Shown here piece by piece: positions 36,638-45,893 of a DNA stretch of 64,000 nt; within the stretch, counting starts at the first letter, position 1, and each line of letters starts with the position of its first letter. The position numbers and the translations under genes were made by a program. Location of the stretch: the NCBI GenBank assembly GCA_030426545.1, contig JAUHYL010000010.1, forward strand, positions 1 to 64,000, given 5' to 3'. A model generated the notes under the pieces. The model saw nothing but the letters and a program-made list of their open reading frames with translations. It was not told where the DNA came from and made no database searches. This stretch comes from Gammaproteobacteria bacterium (GTDB lineage Bacteria; Pseudomonadota; Gammaproteobacteria; Pseudomonadales; Halieaceae).

Positions 36638-37417
36638 ATGCCCCACCGTCTCCGCATGAGCGCCGGGCCGCGCAATCCGACGATTATACGGCTAGCAGCG
36701 TGCGCTTTCATCGGCTGCCTGCTCAGCGCCTGCACCGGCCTCGAAACCGAAAACACTGCCGGCGATCAAGAAGCGCTCATTTTGCGACTGGACCAGTGTC
36801 TGGAACAGCAGCGTGTCACCCATGAGAAACTGGACGCCCAGCAGGCGATGCAGCAGCATCAGTCAGAACAGGTTACCGAGTTAAAAGGCATGCTCGCCAA
36901 CCTGCCGCGCGGCGCTACCGCCCCGCCCAGTGATCGCAAGCAATGCAAGGCTCGCGCCGGAAAGGAAGACAAACTCATAGTGGGCGCCAAGGAGCGTGTC
37001 TGGCTGCCAAACCTCGGGCTCACCCTGCCCGCCAGGGTCGACACCGGCGCAGAAACGGCCTCACTGGATGCGCGCAACATTACCCCTTTTGAGCGTAACG
37101 GCAAACGGTGGGTGCGCTTCGAGATCCTGCACCCTGATACAAAAGAGCACGTTGAGGTCGAGCGTAAACTTGAACGCACCGTCTCGATTGTCCAGTCTAA
37201 TTCCCCCGAGCCGGAGCGCCGACCCGTCGTCAAGCTCCGCGTCACGCTGGGCCATGTTAATCAGACCGCTGAGTTTACACTGAGCAATCGCAGTCACCTT
37301 GACTACCAGATTCTGGTGGGAAGGAATATCCTGCAGGATGTGATGATCGTCGATGTGAGCAAGCGCAACATTGCTCCCGCCATTGTGCCTGACCCTGAGT
37401 CTTCAGACAGTTCCTGA
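36638..37417 (+). CDS. retropepsin-like 'ATP-dependent zinc protease' family lipoprotein
   Basis: About 259 residues. The N-terminus is a lipoprotein signal (IIRLAACAFIGCLLSAC). A short helical, probably coiled segment follows (QEALILRLDQCLEQQRVTHE), then a domain with the aspartyl-protease-like ARVDTGAETASLDAR, the NLGLTLPARVDTG strand and YQILVGRNILQDVMIVDV. This is the PF05618-type fold, annotated as ATP-dependent zinc protease and related to RimB, but resembling retropepsins with Asp-Thr-Gly. The start could be 36638 or 36656; both keep the signal. Its TGA overlaps the next ATG (TGATG), the first of two such couplings in this trio. The lipid anchor puts it in the periplasm. Substrate unknown. 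Confidence 0.82.
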   Translation: MPHRLRMSAGPRNPTIIRLAACAFIGCLLSACTGLETENTAGDQEALILRLDQCLEQQRVTHEKLDAQQAMQQHQSEQVTELKGMLANLPRGATAPPSDRKQCKARAGKEDKLIVGAKERVWLPNLGLTLPARVDTGAETASLDARNITPFERNGKRWVRFEILHPDTKEHVEVERKLERTVSIVQSNSPEPERRPVVKLRVTLGHVNQTAEFTLSNRSHLDYQILVGRNILQDVMIVDVSKRNIAPAIVPDPESSDSS

Positions 37418-38937
37418 TGGATTACAAACTCAGCTTTCGTATTGTTCTGTTGCTGCTGGCACTCGCCGGCATCTCTATCGCTGTAGCGCGCTCAGTGCAG
37501 ACGGGCATGCCGTTTCTCCCTGGCCTTGAACGTTCTGTCTGGCTGGTTGAGGCGCGCATCGATTTTGATGCGGAAGGTGGCCCGATTACTGCCAGCCTCA
37601 GCCTGCCCGACGCACAGATTCCCGGCTTTGAACTGGTCGAGGAGCAGGCCGCCTCTCCCGGCTACGGTTTCTCCATTATCGAAGAGGACGGCAACCGCCG
37701 CGCAGAATGGACACGGCGCAGCGCTTCCGGTGAACAGGCACTGTACTACAGCGCCCAGTTGGTCGAATCGGGTGCGCAGCAATCCCCGCAGGAACCCGCA
37801 CCGGCGACACGCGACGCTCACCCGATCTACTGGGACGAGGCCGAGAAGCTCGCCGCAAGTGCGGTGCTGCGGCGCGCCCGCCAGACGTCCAGTTCGGCTG
37901 AGAGCTTTACCCGCGAATTGATCAAACTACTGGACGATACCGACGCCGACCAGAATGCCGCTCTGCTGCGGGCCGGGGAAAGCGACCGTGCCCGGTTGCT
38001 GATGAACCTGTTGGAACAGGAAGGCATCATCACACGCTCAGCGATGGGCCTCCGCTTGGAGGATGCGCGGCGGCGGCAGACGCTGACCCCCCTGGTTGAA
38101 ATCTACACCGATGGCGAATGGCGCCTGTTTGACCCCCAGAGCGGCGCCATGGGTTTGCAACCTGATCTGCTGTTGTGGCACCGCGGCGGCGTTTCCGTAC
38201 TCGATGTTACAGGCGGCAGCAGCTCACGACTGAGCTTCTCCATGATCCAGCAAACCGTTACCGCCACGCGCCTGGTGAGCAGCGTCAACAGCGACAGTAT
38301 TTTCAACACGATTGGCATGCACGCACTGCCTATCGAAGAGCAAAGTATGTTCAAACTACTGCTGCTTCTGCCGCTGGGTGCAGCCGTTGTCGTTTTTATG
38401 CGGGTGCTGGTCGGGGTAAAAACCGCCGGCACGTTCATGCCGATATTGATCGCACTGGCCTTTCTGCAGACTTCACTGATTCCCGGCCTGATTAGCTTTG
38501 TGTCGGTCGTCATGATCGGCCTGGTTCTGCGCGGTTACCTGTCGCGACTGAACCTGCTGCTGGTCGCCAGGATTGCGACACTGATCGTACTCGTGATTTT
38601 TCTTATTTCAGCCCTCAGCATTATCGGCTACCAGATGGGCTATAGCACAGGCATGACGATCACCTTCTTCCCCATGATCATTATCGCCTGGACAATTGAG
38701 CGCATGTCCATACTGTGGGAGGAGGAAGGCGCGAAAGAGGTGTTAATCCAGGGCGGCGGCAGCATGCTGGTAGCGGTTCTGGCTTACCTGTTGATGCAGA
38801 CTCCTATACTGAAACACCTCACGTTTAACTTCCCGGAATTGAACCTGGTGCTGCTCGCACTGATCCTGGCCATGGGGAATTACACTGGGTACCGGCTCAC
38901 CGAACTGCGGCGATTCCGCGACATGGTGCAGGGCTGA
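37417..38937 (+). CDS. inactive transglutaminase fused to seven membrane helices
   Basis: A 506-residue membrane protein. One N-terminal helix (FRIVLLLLALAGISIAVA) leads to a periplasmic region of about 270 residues. That region includes a transglutaminase-like section (SSSAESFTRELIKLL through TPLVEIYTDGEWRLFDPQSG) which I cannot align with a Cys-His-Asp triad; the family is described as inactive. About seven membrane helices follow from residue 310 on (FKLLLLLPLGAAVVVFMRVL to LVLLALILAMGNYTGY). This is the PF14400/PF14402 architecture. It shares one base with both neighbours (TGATG junctions). Likely the membrane core of the trio, linking the periplasmic protease to the cytoplasmic ligase. 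Confidence 0.85.
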   Translation: MDYKLSFRIVLLLLALAGISIAVARSVQTGMPFLPGLERSVWLVEARIDFDAEGGPITASLSLPDAQIPGFELVEEQAASPGYGFSIIEEDGNRRAEWTRRSASGEQALYYSAQLVESGAQQSPQEPAPATRDAHPIYWDEAEKLAASAVLRRARQTSSSAESFTRELIKLLDDTDADQNAALLRAGESDRARLLMNLLEQEGIITRSAMGLRLEDARRRQTLTPLVEIYTDGEWRLFDPQSGAMGLQPDLLLWHRGGVSVLDVTGGSSSRLSFSMIQQTVTATRLVSSVNSDSIFNTIGMHALPIEEQSMFKLLLLLPLGAAVVVFMRVLVGVKTAGTFMPILIALAFLQTSLIPGLISFVSVVMIGLVLRGYLSRLNLLLVARIATLIVLVIFLISALSIIGYQMGYSTGMTITFFPMIIIAWTIERMSILWEEEGAKEVLIQGGGSMLVAVLAYLLMQTPILKHLTFNFPELNLVLLALILAMGNYTGYRLTELRRFRDMVQG

Positions 38938-39911
38938 TGTTGTCCCAGTTGCGCACCATACGTCGCATGCACGCGCTGGGTGTCATGGGCATGAATTGCC
39001 GCAATGTCGATTACATCAGCCGCTACAATGAGCGCAAGCTCTACCCCCTCGTTGACGACAAGCTCAAGACCAAACTGCTGGCTGAGGAATACGGCGTTTC
39101 CACACCAACGCTGCGCTTTGTGGTAAGTGAGCAGCACGAGGTGGACAGTACCCAGGCCAAGCTGGAACAACTGGATAACTTTGTTCTCAAGCCGGCGCAG
39201 GGTTCAGGCGGCAAAGGCATACTGGTTGTCAGCGCCCGTGAAGGCAGCGAATTTATCAAGAACTCGGGAGTGCGCATCGAGTTTTCCGATCTGCGTAGGC
39301 ACATGACCAACATCCTCGCGGGCCTCTACTCCCTTGGGGGAACATCCGACCGGGTGATCGTAGAAGACGTCATCGCCTTCGACGAAAGCTTTACCAACTT
39401 CTCCTTTGAGGGCGTGCCCGATATTCGCGTCATTGCGTTTCGCGGCTACCCGGTGATGGCGATGATGCGACTTGCCACGCACGCATCTGACGGCAAAGCC
39501 AATCTTCACCAGGGCGCAGTCGGTGTCGGCCTTGCAATCGACTCCGGCGCCTGTCTGAATGCCGTGCAGTACAATCGACCGATAACAGAGCACCCTGATA
39601 CGGGCTATAACCTCAAGGAGATCAAGGTTCCGAACTGGCGTGAAATCTTGATGCTGGCAGCGCGCTGCCATGATATGACGGGGCTGGGTTATCTGGGCAC
39701 CGATGTGGTGCTGGACAAGAACGCCGGCCCCCAACTCCTGGAGTTAAATGCCAGGCCGGGACTCGCCATACAGATCGCCAACGGCACCGGCCTGCTGCCG
39801 CGACTCAGGCATGTAGAAGGATTACCAGACAGTCGGCGCTGGTCTGCCTCACAGCGGGTAGACTACGTGATGCGTCAGTTCCGCCAGGCGGAGCAAGTGC
39901 CCGCCGAGTGA
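38937..39911 (+). CDS. alpha-L-glutamate ligase-like ATP-grasp protein (RimK-related)
   Basis: A 324-residue cytoplasmic ATP-grasp enzyme of the TIGR02291 type. The ATP-binding parts are NFVLKPAQGSGGKGILVV and VIVEDVIAFDESFTNFSF, with the metal-binding tail PQLLELNARPGLAIQIANG. Members are thought to add glutamate or another amino acid to a carboxyl group through an acyl-phosphate; the true substrate is unknown. It is third in the coupled unit with the retropepsin-like lipoprotein and the 7TM transglutaminase, an arrangement conserved in many proteobacteria. Not the ribosomal-protein S6 ligase itself. Confidence 0.88.
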   Translation: MLSQLRTIRRMHALGVMGMNCRNVDYISRYNERKLYPLVDDKLKTKLLAEEYGVSTPTLRFVVSEQHEVDSTQAKLEQLDNFVLKPAQGSGGKGILVVSAREGSEFIKNSGVRIEFSDLRRHMTNILAGLYSLGGTSDRVIVEDVIAFDESFTNFSFEGVPDIRVIAFRGYPVMAMMRLATHASDGKANLHQGAVGVGLAIDSGACLNAVQYNRPITEHPDTGYNLKEIKVPNWREILMLAARCHDMTGLGYLGTDVVLDKNAGPQLLELNARPGLAIQIANGTGLLPRLRHVEGLPDSRRWSASQRVDYVMRQFRQAEQVPAE

Positions 39912-39963
39912 CGGCGAACAGCCACAGCTTCCCACCAGCACAAGAAATAGAGAGACTTCCACT

Positions 39964-41493
39964 ATGAACCTTCGACCCTATCTCAGCGGCACCCTGCTCC
40001 TGGCCGCAATGCTGCTGGCGCCGTTGCTTCAGGCGGCGCAGAAACCCAATATCCTCGTTATCTGGGGCGATGACATCGGCTACTGGAATATCAGCCGCTA
40101 CAGTCTGGGCATGATGGGATATCCCACCCCGAACATTGATCGCATCGCCAACGAGGGCATGATCTTCACCGACTATTACGGTGAGCAAAGCTGTACTGCA
40201 GGTCGCTCCGCCTTTATCACCGGCCAGCTCCCCGTACGCACCGGCCTGACCAAGGTAGGTATTCCCGGCTCTGAAATCGGAATTCAGGAAGAGGATCCGA
40301 CGCTGGCGGAGCTGCTCAAACCGCTGGGCTACACCAGCGGACAGTTCGGCAAAAACCACCTCGGTGATCGCGACGAGTTTCTGCCGACGAATCACGGCTT
40401 CGATGAATTCTTCGGCAACCTGTATCACCTGAACGCCGAGGAGGCACCTGAAGACCCGGACTATCCGAAAGATCCCGAGTTTCGAAAACGCTTCGGCCCA
40501 CGCGGGGTGATTCACTCCTACGCCGACGGGCGGATCGAAGATAGTGGACCCCTGACGCGCAAACGCATGGAAACGGTGGACGAGGAGTTCCTCGCCGCCG
40601 CAGTCAAGTTCATTGACCAGGCGCACAGCGACGGCAAACCCTTTTTCGTGTGGTTTAACTCTACACGCATGCACTACTACACCCACGTCAAGGCGTCTCG
40701 CCTGGGGGCGTCAGGCCAGGGCTTCTACAACGACGGCATGCTGGAACACGATGACCACGTGGGAATGCTGCTAAATAAGCTGGACGAGCTGGGAATCACT
40801 GACAATACGATCGTGATCTACTCAACAGATAACGGCCCGCACTACAACCAGTGGCCCGACGCGGCAATTACACCTTTTCGCGGCGAGAAAAACACCAACT
40901 GGGAAGGCGGCTTTCGCGTGCCTGCCATGGTTCGCTGGCCCGGCAACATCAAAGCGGGACAGATCAGTAATGAACTGATGTCGCACCTGGACTGGGTGCC
41001 CACGTTGATGGCCGCTGTGGGAGAGCCCGACATCAGCAAACGGCTCAAGTCGGGCGATTCCATTAACGGCAAGAACTACAAGGTTTTCCTTGATGGCTAC
41101 AACTTCCTGCCTTTCCTCACTGGCGAACAGCAGTCAGGACCACGCCAGGAGTTTTTCTATTTCAGCGACGACGGTCTACTGACAGCGGCACGGCTGGGAG
41201 ACTGGAAACTGGTATTTGCAGAACAGCGTGCGCAGCGCTTTGACGTGTGGCGAGATCCGTTCGTCACCCTGCGCATACCGAAGGTCTTCCACCTGCGGCG
41301 CGATCCCTTTGAGCGCGCCGACACAGACTCAAACACGTACAACCGCTGGTGGGACTACAAAATCGCCGGCATCGCCGGGCAGGGTATGGTCAGCGTTACA
41401 CGCCTGGTCGCCACCCTTCACCAGTTTCCACCCAGGCAGCGCCCGGGCACCTTCACCGTCGATCAGATCATGGAAGCTGTCTATAAAAAATAG
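39964..41493 (+). CDS. exported arylsulfatase family protein
   Basis: A 509-residue secreted sulfatase with signal peptide TLLLAAMLLAPLLQAA. Metal ligands are in NILVIWGDDIGYW (Asp36, Asp37). The formylglycine motif is C77-T-A-G-R, which fits C-x-(P/A)-x-R, so Cys77 must be oxidised by a maturase before it works. Other family segments are HGFDEFFGN and YSTDNGPHYNQWPD. Sulfate esters of algal or host polymers and small aryl sulfates are all possible substrates. It starts 52 bases after the ATP-grasp gene and may be read from the same transcript. No sulfatase maturase is in the window. Confidence 0.93.
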   Translation: MNLRPYLSGTLLLAAMLLAPLLQAAQKPNILVIWGDDIGYWNISRYSLGMMGYPTPNIDRIANEGMIFTDYYGEQSCTAGRSAFITGQLPVRTGLTKVGIPGSEIGIQEEDPTLAELLKPLGYTSGQFGKNHLGDRDEFLPTNHGFDEFFGNLYHLNAEEAPEDPDYPKDPEFRKRFGPRGVIHSYADGRIEDSGPLTRKRMETVDEEFLAAAVKFIDQAHSDGKPFFVWFNSTRMHYYTHVKASRLGASGQGFYNDGMLEHDDHVGMLLNKLDELGITDNTIVIYSTDNGPHYNQWPDAAITPFRGEKNTNWEGGFRVPAMVRWPGNIKAGQISNELMSHLDWVPTLMAAVGEPDISKRLKSGDSINGKNYKVFLDGYNFLPFLTGEQQSGPRQEFFYFSDDGLLTAARLGDWKLVFAEQRAQRFDVWRDPFVTLRIPKVFHLRRDPFERADTDSNTYNRWWDYKIAGIAGQGMVSVTRLVATLHQFPPRQRPGTFTVDQIMEAVYKK

Positions 41494-41662
41494 TCGGGCA
41501 TTGCCTTGCCGGGCATAAACCCGCATTGCAAAGGGCCGAGGAGCCAACGACATAAAGCGCGCGGACTGGGCCGCCTCGGCATCGCCAGGAACAGCTGGAA
41601 GCCTTCTGCCGTGATCTCCATCGCAAAAATCACGTGCCCGCGTCATTGTGCGCTACGCAGGT

Positions 41663-41677
41663 GCGCTATCATAGCGC
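41663..41677. promoter_or_regulatory. perfect 15-base palindrome upstream of acyltransferase gene
   Basis: GCGCTAT-C-ATAGCGC lies 26 bases before the likely GTG start of the acyltransferase. It could be an operator for a dimeric regulator or overlap a -10 box (TATCAT). Function not known. Confidence 0.4.
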
Positions 41678-41702
41678 GACCACTTATACAGTCCACACAG
41701 GC

Positions 41703-42866
41703 GTGACGGTGACAACCACCCCCACTATACCGAGTCGGTTTTACTCGCTGGATGCGCTCCGGGGGACCCTGACGTTTTTTATTATCCTGTTTCACTGGCA
41801 ACACTTCTTCTACGACGGTGGTTCGGTTTCCGCAGAGTTCATACCCAGTGCGCAACCGCTGTTCGACTATCTCAAACCCCTGTACACGCAGGGGGTCTAC
41901 GCGGTGGATTTCTTCTTTTCGCTGTCCGGATTTATCTTTTTCTGGCTGTACGGCGAGGCCATTGCCAGCGGCAGAGTCTCTGCGGCCAAGTACACTGCCT
42001 TACGTGTGTCCCGACTCTATCCACTGCACCTCGTTACACTGGCAATGGTGATCGTTGGCCAGTTTGTGGCGGCCGCACAAACCGGCGGCTACGTCGTGTA
42101 CCAGGAAAACGACTGGTACCATCTGTTCCTGAATCTGCTATTTGTGAACGCGTGGGGTTTTGAATCCGGCTTTTCGTTCAACGGACCAAGTTGGACGGTC
42201 TCCATTGAAGTCATGATGTATATCGCGTTCTTTCTTGTCGCCTATTTGAAACTCGCTCGATCACTGATCGTCGCGCTCGCGATCGCCATTGCCGGGTTTC
42301 TGATCGAAAAACACGTCAACCACATGATCGGCATGGGTTTCCATTCGTTCTTTATCGGCGGGGTCGTGTACATCCTGTATACGCGATTGCTGGCTTACAA
42401 TCTCAAAACCGTCTTGCTCGCGTTAACGCCGGTATGTCTGACGATATGGTCGATAGCGGTCATTGATATGTATACCGGCATCGCACCCGATTTCAAGGCA
42501 GTCGCTCCCCAGTACCTGCACGGCGCCATCACCACCATGGATTCCAGCCTGTACGCAACGGTAGTACTGATCCCGTTCACCATACTGTTTCTCGCCATCG
42601 CTGAAACCCTGCGCGGCCGGCTGGCCAGGCGCATGCACGTTCTGGGCGACATGAGCTATGCGCTGTATCTACTGCACTTTCCCTTGCAGCTGACAATGAT
42701 CCTGGTAGCGGACGCACTGGGAATCGATCGCAGTGTTTTCTATTCGGTAGGTGCCCTGCTGCTGTTCTACCTGATCCTGTTCCCCATGTCCTATTGCAGT
42801 TATTACTACTTCGAACTGCCTGCACAGCGCTACCTGCGACGCAAACTGATCCCGCGCAAGGACTGA
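41703..42866 (+). CDS. acyltransferase 3 family membrane protein
   Basis: About 387 residues with roughly ten membrane helices. It has the acyltransferase-3 opening RFYSLDALRGTLTFFIILFH, FFSLSGFIFFW and the Arg-rich LRVSRLYPLHLVTL segment. Such proteins O-acetylate or acylate surface glycans, lipids or small molecules. GTG at 41703 or 41709 is the likely start, since the upstream residues of the open frame are not family-like. It opens the envelope-glycan island running to 49549. Confidence 0.88.
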   Translation: MTVTTTPTIPSRFYSLDALRGTLTFFIILFHWQHFFYDGGSVSAEFIPSAQPLFDYLKPLYTQGVYAVDFFFSLSGFIFFWLYGEAIASGRVSAAKYTALRVSRLYPLHLVTLAMVIVGQFVAAAQTGGYVVYQENDWYHLFLNLLFVNAWGFESGFSFNGPSWTVSIEVMMYIAFFLVAYLKLARSLIVALAIAIAGFLIEKHVNHMIGMGFHSFFIGGVVYILYTRLLAYNLKTVLLALTPVCLTIWSIAVIDMYTGIAPDFKAVAPQYLHGAITTMDSSLYATVVLIPFTILFLAIAETLRGRLARRMHVLGDMSYALYLLHFPLQLTMILVADALGIDRSVFYSVGALLLFYLILFPMSYCSYYYFELPAQRYLRRKLIPRKD

Positions 42867-42896
42867 TAAATTGGAGTTAGCGCTGTAAAGCGGACA

Positions 42897-43883
42897 CTAC
42901 TCGCCGTCAGTATTCCCGGAATCGGCAGGGGTAGACACAGCAGGCAGAGAAAACCCCATGGCAAGTGACAACCCGCCAAGCAGTGCCCCGCACAGGCCGG
43001 CGAGGCCGAAAGATATCCCCAGCATCAGCACGTTTTCGCTGGCCGCACCCAGTGGCACCAGGATGGCCAGAAAACCTGCCTCGCGTACACCCCACCCCGC
43101 CAGGGAGACAGGAATCATGGAGACCAGCAGGATAGCCCCGGTGACTGTGGCAGCGAGAACAAAGCCAATTTCAATCTGCAGCGCGAGTGCCAGCAGGTAA
43201 ACGGCAAGACCCGGCAGCACCTGTGCGACAAAGGACGTGGCCATAGCCTGCCAGATTCGCCGCCACGACAGCGGCCTGTCGACGAAGATCATCGCCAGTG
43301 CGTGAATTCGCGCCACACGTTTAAATAACTGTGCCAGCCACGGCCACTGGCTGAGCACAACCAGCAGCAGACAGCCGCCTGTGACCGCAGCGCCCAGCAG
43401 AAAAAGTGATATCACCATGTAGCGCTCTACCGGCAGACCCCACAGTAGCGCACAGGCCAGCACAGTAAACGAAGCGGCACCGATTGCGCCGAACAGGCGG
43501 TCTCGCAGCACACTGACGACTGCATCACCCGTACCCACATTGAAGGCTCGCCAGCGCAACACGCGAACGGCATCGCCACCGATGAAAGAAGGCAGCGCCT
43601 GGTTGAAGAACAAGCCCTCCATGTAGGCTGCAAAGCTCTTCGCAAGGCCCGGCACCGGGTCAATGTTGACCGCCACCAGACGCCAGCGAAAGGTACACAA
43701 CACTGCCTGCAGCACGTTCAGCGCAACGGCTGCCAGGAACGCGGCCACCAGCGAGGGAGCCAACAGCGCGCGCAAGCTTTCCAGGGGAACCTGGCGAAGT
43801 ATCACATAATAGATCGCTACAACAACGGCTATCCTGGCCAGTAGCAGTAGCCACTTTTTGACGGCGTTGTTTCCCTCATCCAT
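42897..43883 (-). CDS. LPG-synthase-type flippase-like membrane protein (UPF0104)
   Basis: About 328 residues with eight or so membrane helices, starting WLLLLARIAVVVAIYYVILR. It contains the family's FMEGLFFNQALPSFIGGDAVR-like segment (here AYMEGLFFNQALPSFIGGDA) and SMIPVSLAGWGVREA. The family (lysylphosphatidylglycerol synthase TM region, AglD-like) is linked to lipid or glycan translocation. The ATG at 43883 is used; a TTG at 43928 in frame would add 15 residues and sit two bases after the upstream gene. It follows the glycosyltransferase fusion, so both probably act on one lipid-linked sugar. Confidence 0.87.
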   Translation of the reverse strand: MDEGNNAVKKWLLLLARIAVVVAIYYVILRQVPLESLRALLAPSLVAAFLAAVALNVLQAVLCTFRWRLVAVNIDPVPGLAKSFAAYMEGLFFNQALPSFIGGDAVRVLRWRAFNVGTGDAVVSVLRDRLFGAIGAASFTVLACALLWGLPVERYMVISLFLLGAAVTGGCLLLVVLSQWPWLAQLFKRVARIHALAMIFVDRPLSWRRIWQAMATSFVAQVLPGLAVYLLALALQIEIGFVLAATVTGAILLVSMIPVSLAGWGVREAGFLAILVPLGAASENVLMLGISFGLAGLCGALLGGLSLAMGFSLPAVSTPADSGNTDGE

Positions 43884-43930
43884 CGACTGGCGGGAAACAC
43901 TCTCTTGATCATCAGGTAGGCGAGGCAACG

Positions 43931-45592
43931 CTATTCAGCTTTCTTGCGCGCGACAAACAGCTTTATGTCACCGAAGGAAATCGGCAGCATGATGCGATCC
44001 GGTATCAACCGGGCGAAAACAGCGAGCGGAGCGCGGAGAAAGGCCGGCAATATGTATAGCCCCTTGGAGTACACGTAATTGGCGCGCGCATAATGCACGT
44101 ACGGGCCGGTATGGACCAGCGTAAACCCGGCGCGATCCAGCAGATCTTCCAGGGTGGCGCGGTCAAAATAGAACAGGTGCATATTGATCAACCAGGGCCA
44201 TCGCGTCTTCAGCAGTTTGGGAAGCCAGGAATCAATATCCATGGTTGACAGGCAGAGCGTTCCACCCGCCGGCAAGTACTCACCACAGGACTCCAAAAAG
44301 GCTTTTGGATCCCTCACATGTTCCAGCACATCCCAGCTCACTACCAGGTCATACTGTGCCTGCAAGTGCTCGCGCTGATCCTCCAGAAAGCCCTGGTGAA
44401 CCGTCACCTCAGATACAGACTTCGCGTATTCCGCCGCCCAGCGTGAAGGTTCAACTCCTTCAGCCTGCCAGTTGCGGCGCCCGGCCTCACGCAGAAATAT
44501 TCCGCAGTAGGAACCCACTTCAAGCAGCTTGCCGGGCTGCGCCGGAATGAATGGACTGATCTGTTCGAAACAGCGGGAATAGGTACGCTCCCGCGCTGGA
44601 ATGTTCTCGATATAGGTGGTGTCGACGACATCCTGGTAGTTTTCCTCAAGCGATGAGGCTACCAGGCTGGCAGGTACCTGTTCGAGATTACAGCCAAGAC
44701 AAACGTAGACGGGCGGATAATCCGAGGAACCCACAGCCGTACATTTAAGCTCGGCGTCCGACACATCGGCTGCCTGCGGTGTTGTCTCAGCGCGCGAACC
44801 GAAGTGTTTCAGCGCAAGCGCGCGATCACTACAACTGGGACAGGCATCCTCCACAAAGAAGTCGGGCTGCAGGTCTGGTGACCGGTTCAGGCGGTGCAAG
44901 CTGAGCAACAGCAAATCGAACGCGCTCTTGAAGATCTGGGCGCGCGGTATCTTGGATGCGCCCCGCGTGCGATCGGAGAAGTGGATGGGCCACTCTTTCA
45001 GCTCAACACCACACTTGTGGAGGTAGTAGACCAGTTCTACGCCATAACTATAGCCTGAAGATTTGATGTGCCGCAGCGGCAGGCGCTTGAGGCTCTCGAC
45101 GTCAAACACGCGGAAATAGGTAGTGAGTTCCTTGAGATCAATCCCCAGGGCCCTGCGCGCGACTACATTGCCCAGACGACTAACCAGGTTGCGGTAGCCG
45201 GTGTAATCACTGGTGCCGCCCTCGCAATAGCGGGATCCCGTTACGAACACGTTCTTGTCGTGCTGGGCCAGCATGTGTGGAATTTGTTCGGGCTCGTGCG
45301 AAAAATCAGCATCCATCGTCACGAGCACGTCGTACTCCTCACGTATGGCGTAAAAGATGGCGTATTTATGCGCACTGCCAATGCCCAGCTTGCGCGGGCG
45401 CCGCACACTGTAGATGTGCTCGTACTGCTGCCGCTTCTCTTCGATAACGTCCCAGGTGCCGTCGGGAGAGTTATCGTCAACCACCAGAATATGCGCCTCG
45501 GGCATAGCGCTGCGCAGGCGGTCGATGAGCAGACCGATGTTTTCACGCTCGTTGTAGCACGTGGTGAAAATCAGTGTTTTTGGATTAGCCAT
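43931..45592 (-). CDS. GT2 glycosyltransferase fused to zinc-ribbon SAM methyltransferase
   Basis: A 553-residue two-enzyme fusion. Residues 1-240 are a dolichol-phosphate-mannose-synthase-like GT2 domain: FTTCYNERENIGLLIDRL, the HILVVDDNSPDGTW loop and the TMDADFSH metal site. A linker with two CxxC pairs (CPSC 251-254, CLGC 298-301) looks like a zinc ribbon. Residues about 340-510 are a class I methyltransferase with SAM motif LLEVGSYCGIFLREAG and VVSWDVLEHVRDPKAFLESC. The C-terminus has a short hydrophobic patch. It probably makes a polyprenyl-phosphate sugar and methylates a related intermediate. Two bases separate it from the upstream limit of the flippase-like frame. Confidence 0.9.
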   Translation of the reverse strand: MANPKTLIFTTCYNERENIGLLIDRLRSAMPEAHILVVDDNSPDGTWDVIEEKRQQYEHIYSVRRPRKLGIGSAHKYAIFYAIREEYDVLVTMDADFSHEPEQIPHMLAQHDKNVFVTGSRYCEGGTSDYTGYRNLVSRLGNVVARRALGIDLKELTTYFRVFDVESLKRLPLRHIKSSGYSYGVELVYYLHKCGVELKEWPIHFSDRTRGASKIPRAQIFKSAFDLLLLSLHRLNRSPDLQPDFFVEDACPSCSDRALALKHFGSRAETTPQAADVSDAELKCTAVGSSDYPPVYVCLGCNLEQVPASLVASSLEENYQDVVDTTYIENIPARERTYSRCFEQISPFIPAQPGKLLEVGSYCGIFLREAGRRNWQAEGVEPSRWAAEYAKSVSEVTVHQGFLEDQREHLQAQYDLVVSWDVLEHVRDPKAFLESCGEYLPAGGTLCLSTMDIDSWLPKLLKTRWPWLINMHLFYFDRATLEDLLDRAGFTLVHTGPYVHYARANYVYSKGLYILPAFLRAPLAVFARLIPDRIMLPISFGDIKLFVARKKAE

Positions 45593-45893
45593 TCGCGGTG
45601 AGTCTTCATGCAGCAGGGCAGCCTGCTAAACAGTTAAAATGCCATAACGGGGCGCACAAAAACAAGCAGGCACCGACACTATCGAACGCTCTCGCTGAAA
45701 ATTGCTGCGGCCTTGGTCACAGTTCAGGGTATTTTGCCCTATGGAGCCGGACAGGTGTGTCATGGCGTCAGCTGCGGGAGTGGATGTGTGAACCTGAACA
45801 CATTTTCACCCAGGAAACCCCTGGGCCGGAAAGCGAGGCAAACCTGAGCCGACACCGGATGGTACGGGCGCTGAAGCCCAGGCAGCGCCAGAT
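45593..45893. other. 301-base gap without a recognised gene
   Basis: Lies between two minus-strand genes: upstream of the glycosyltransferase fusion and downstream of the YfhO-like gene. I see no tRNA, terminator or convincing reading frame. It presumably holds the promoter of the glycosyltransferase-methyltransferase gene. Confidence 0.5.
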
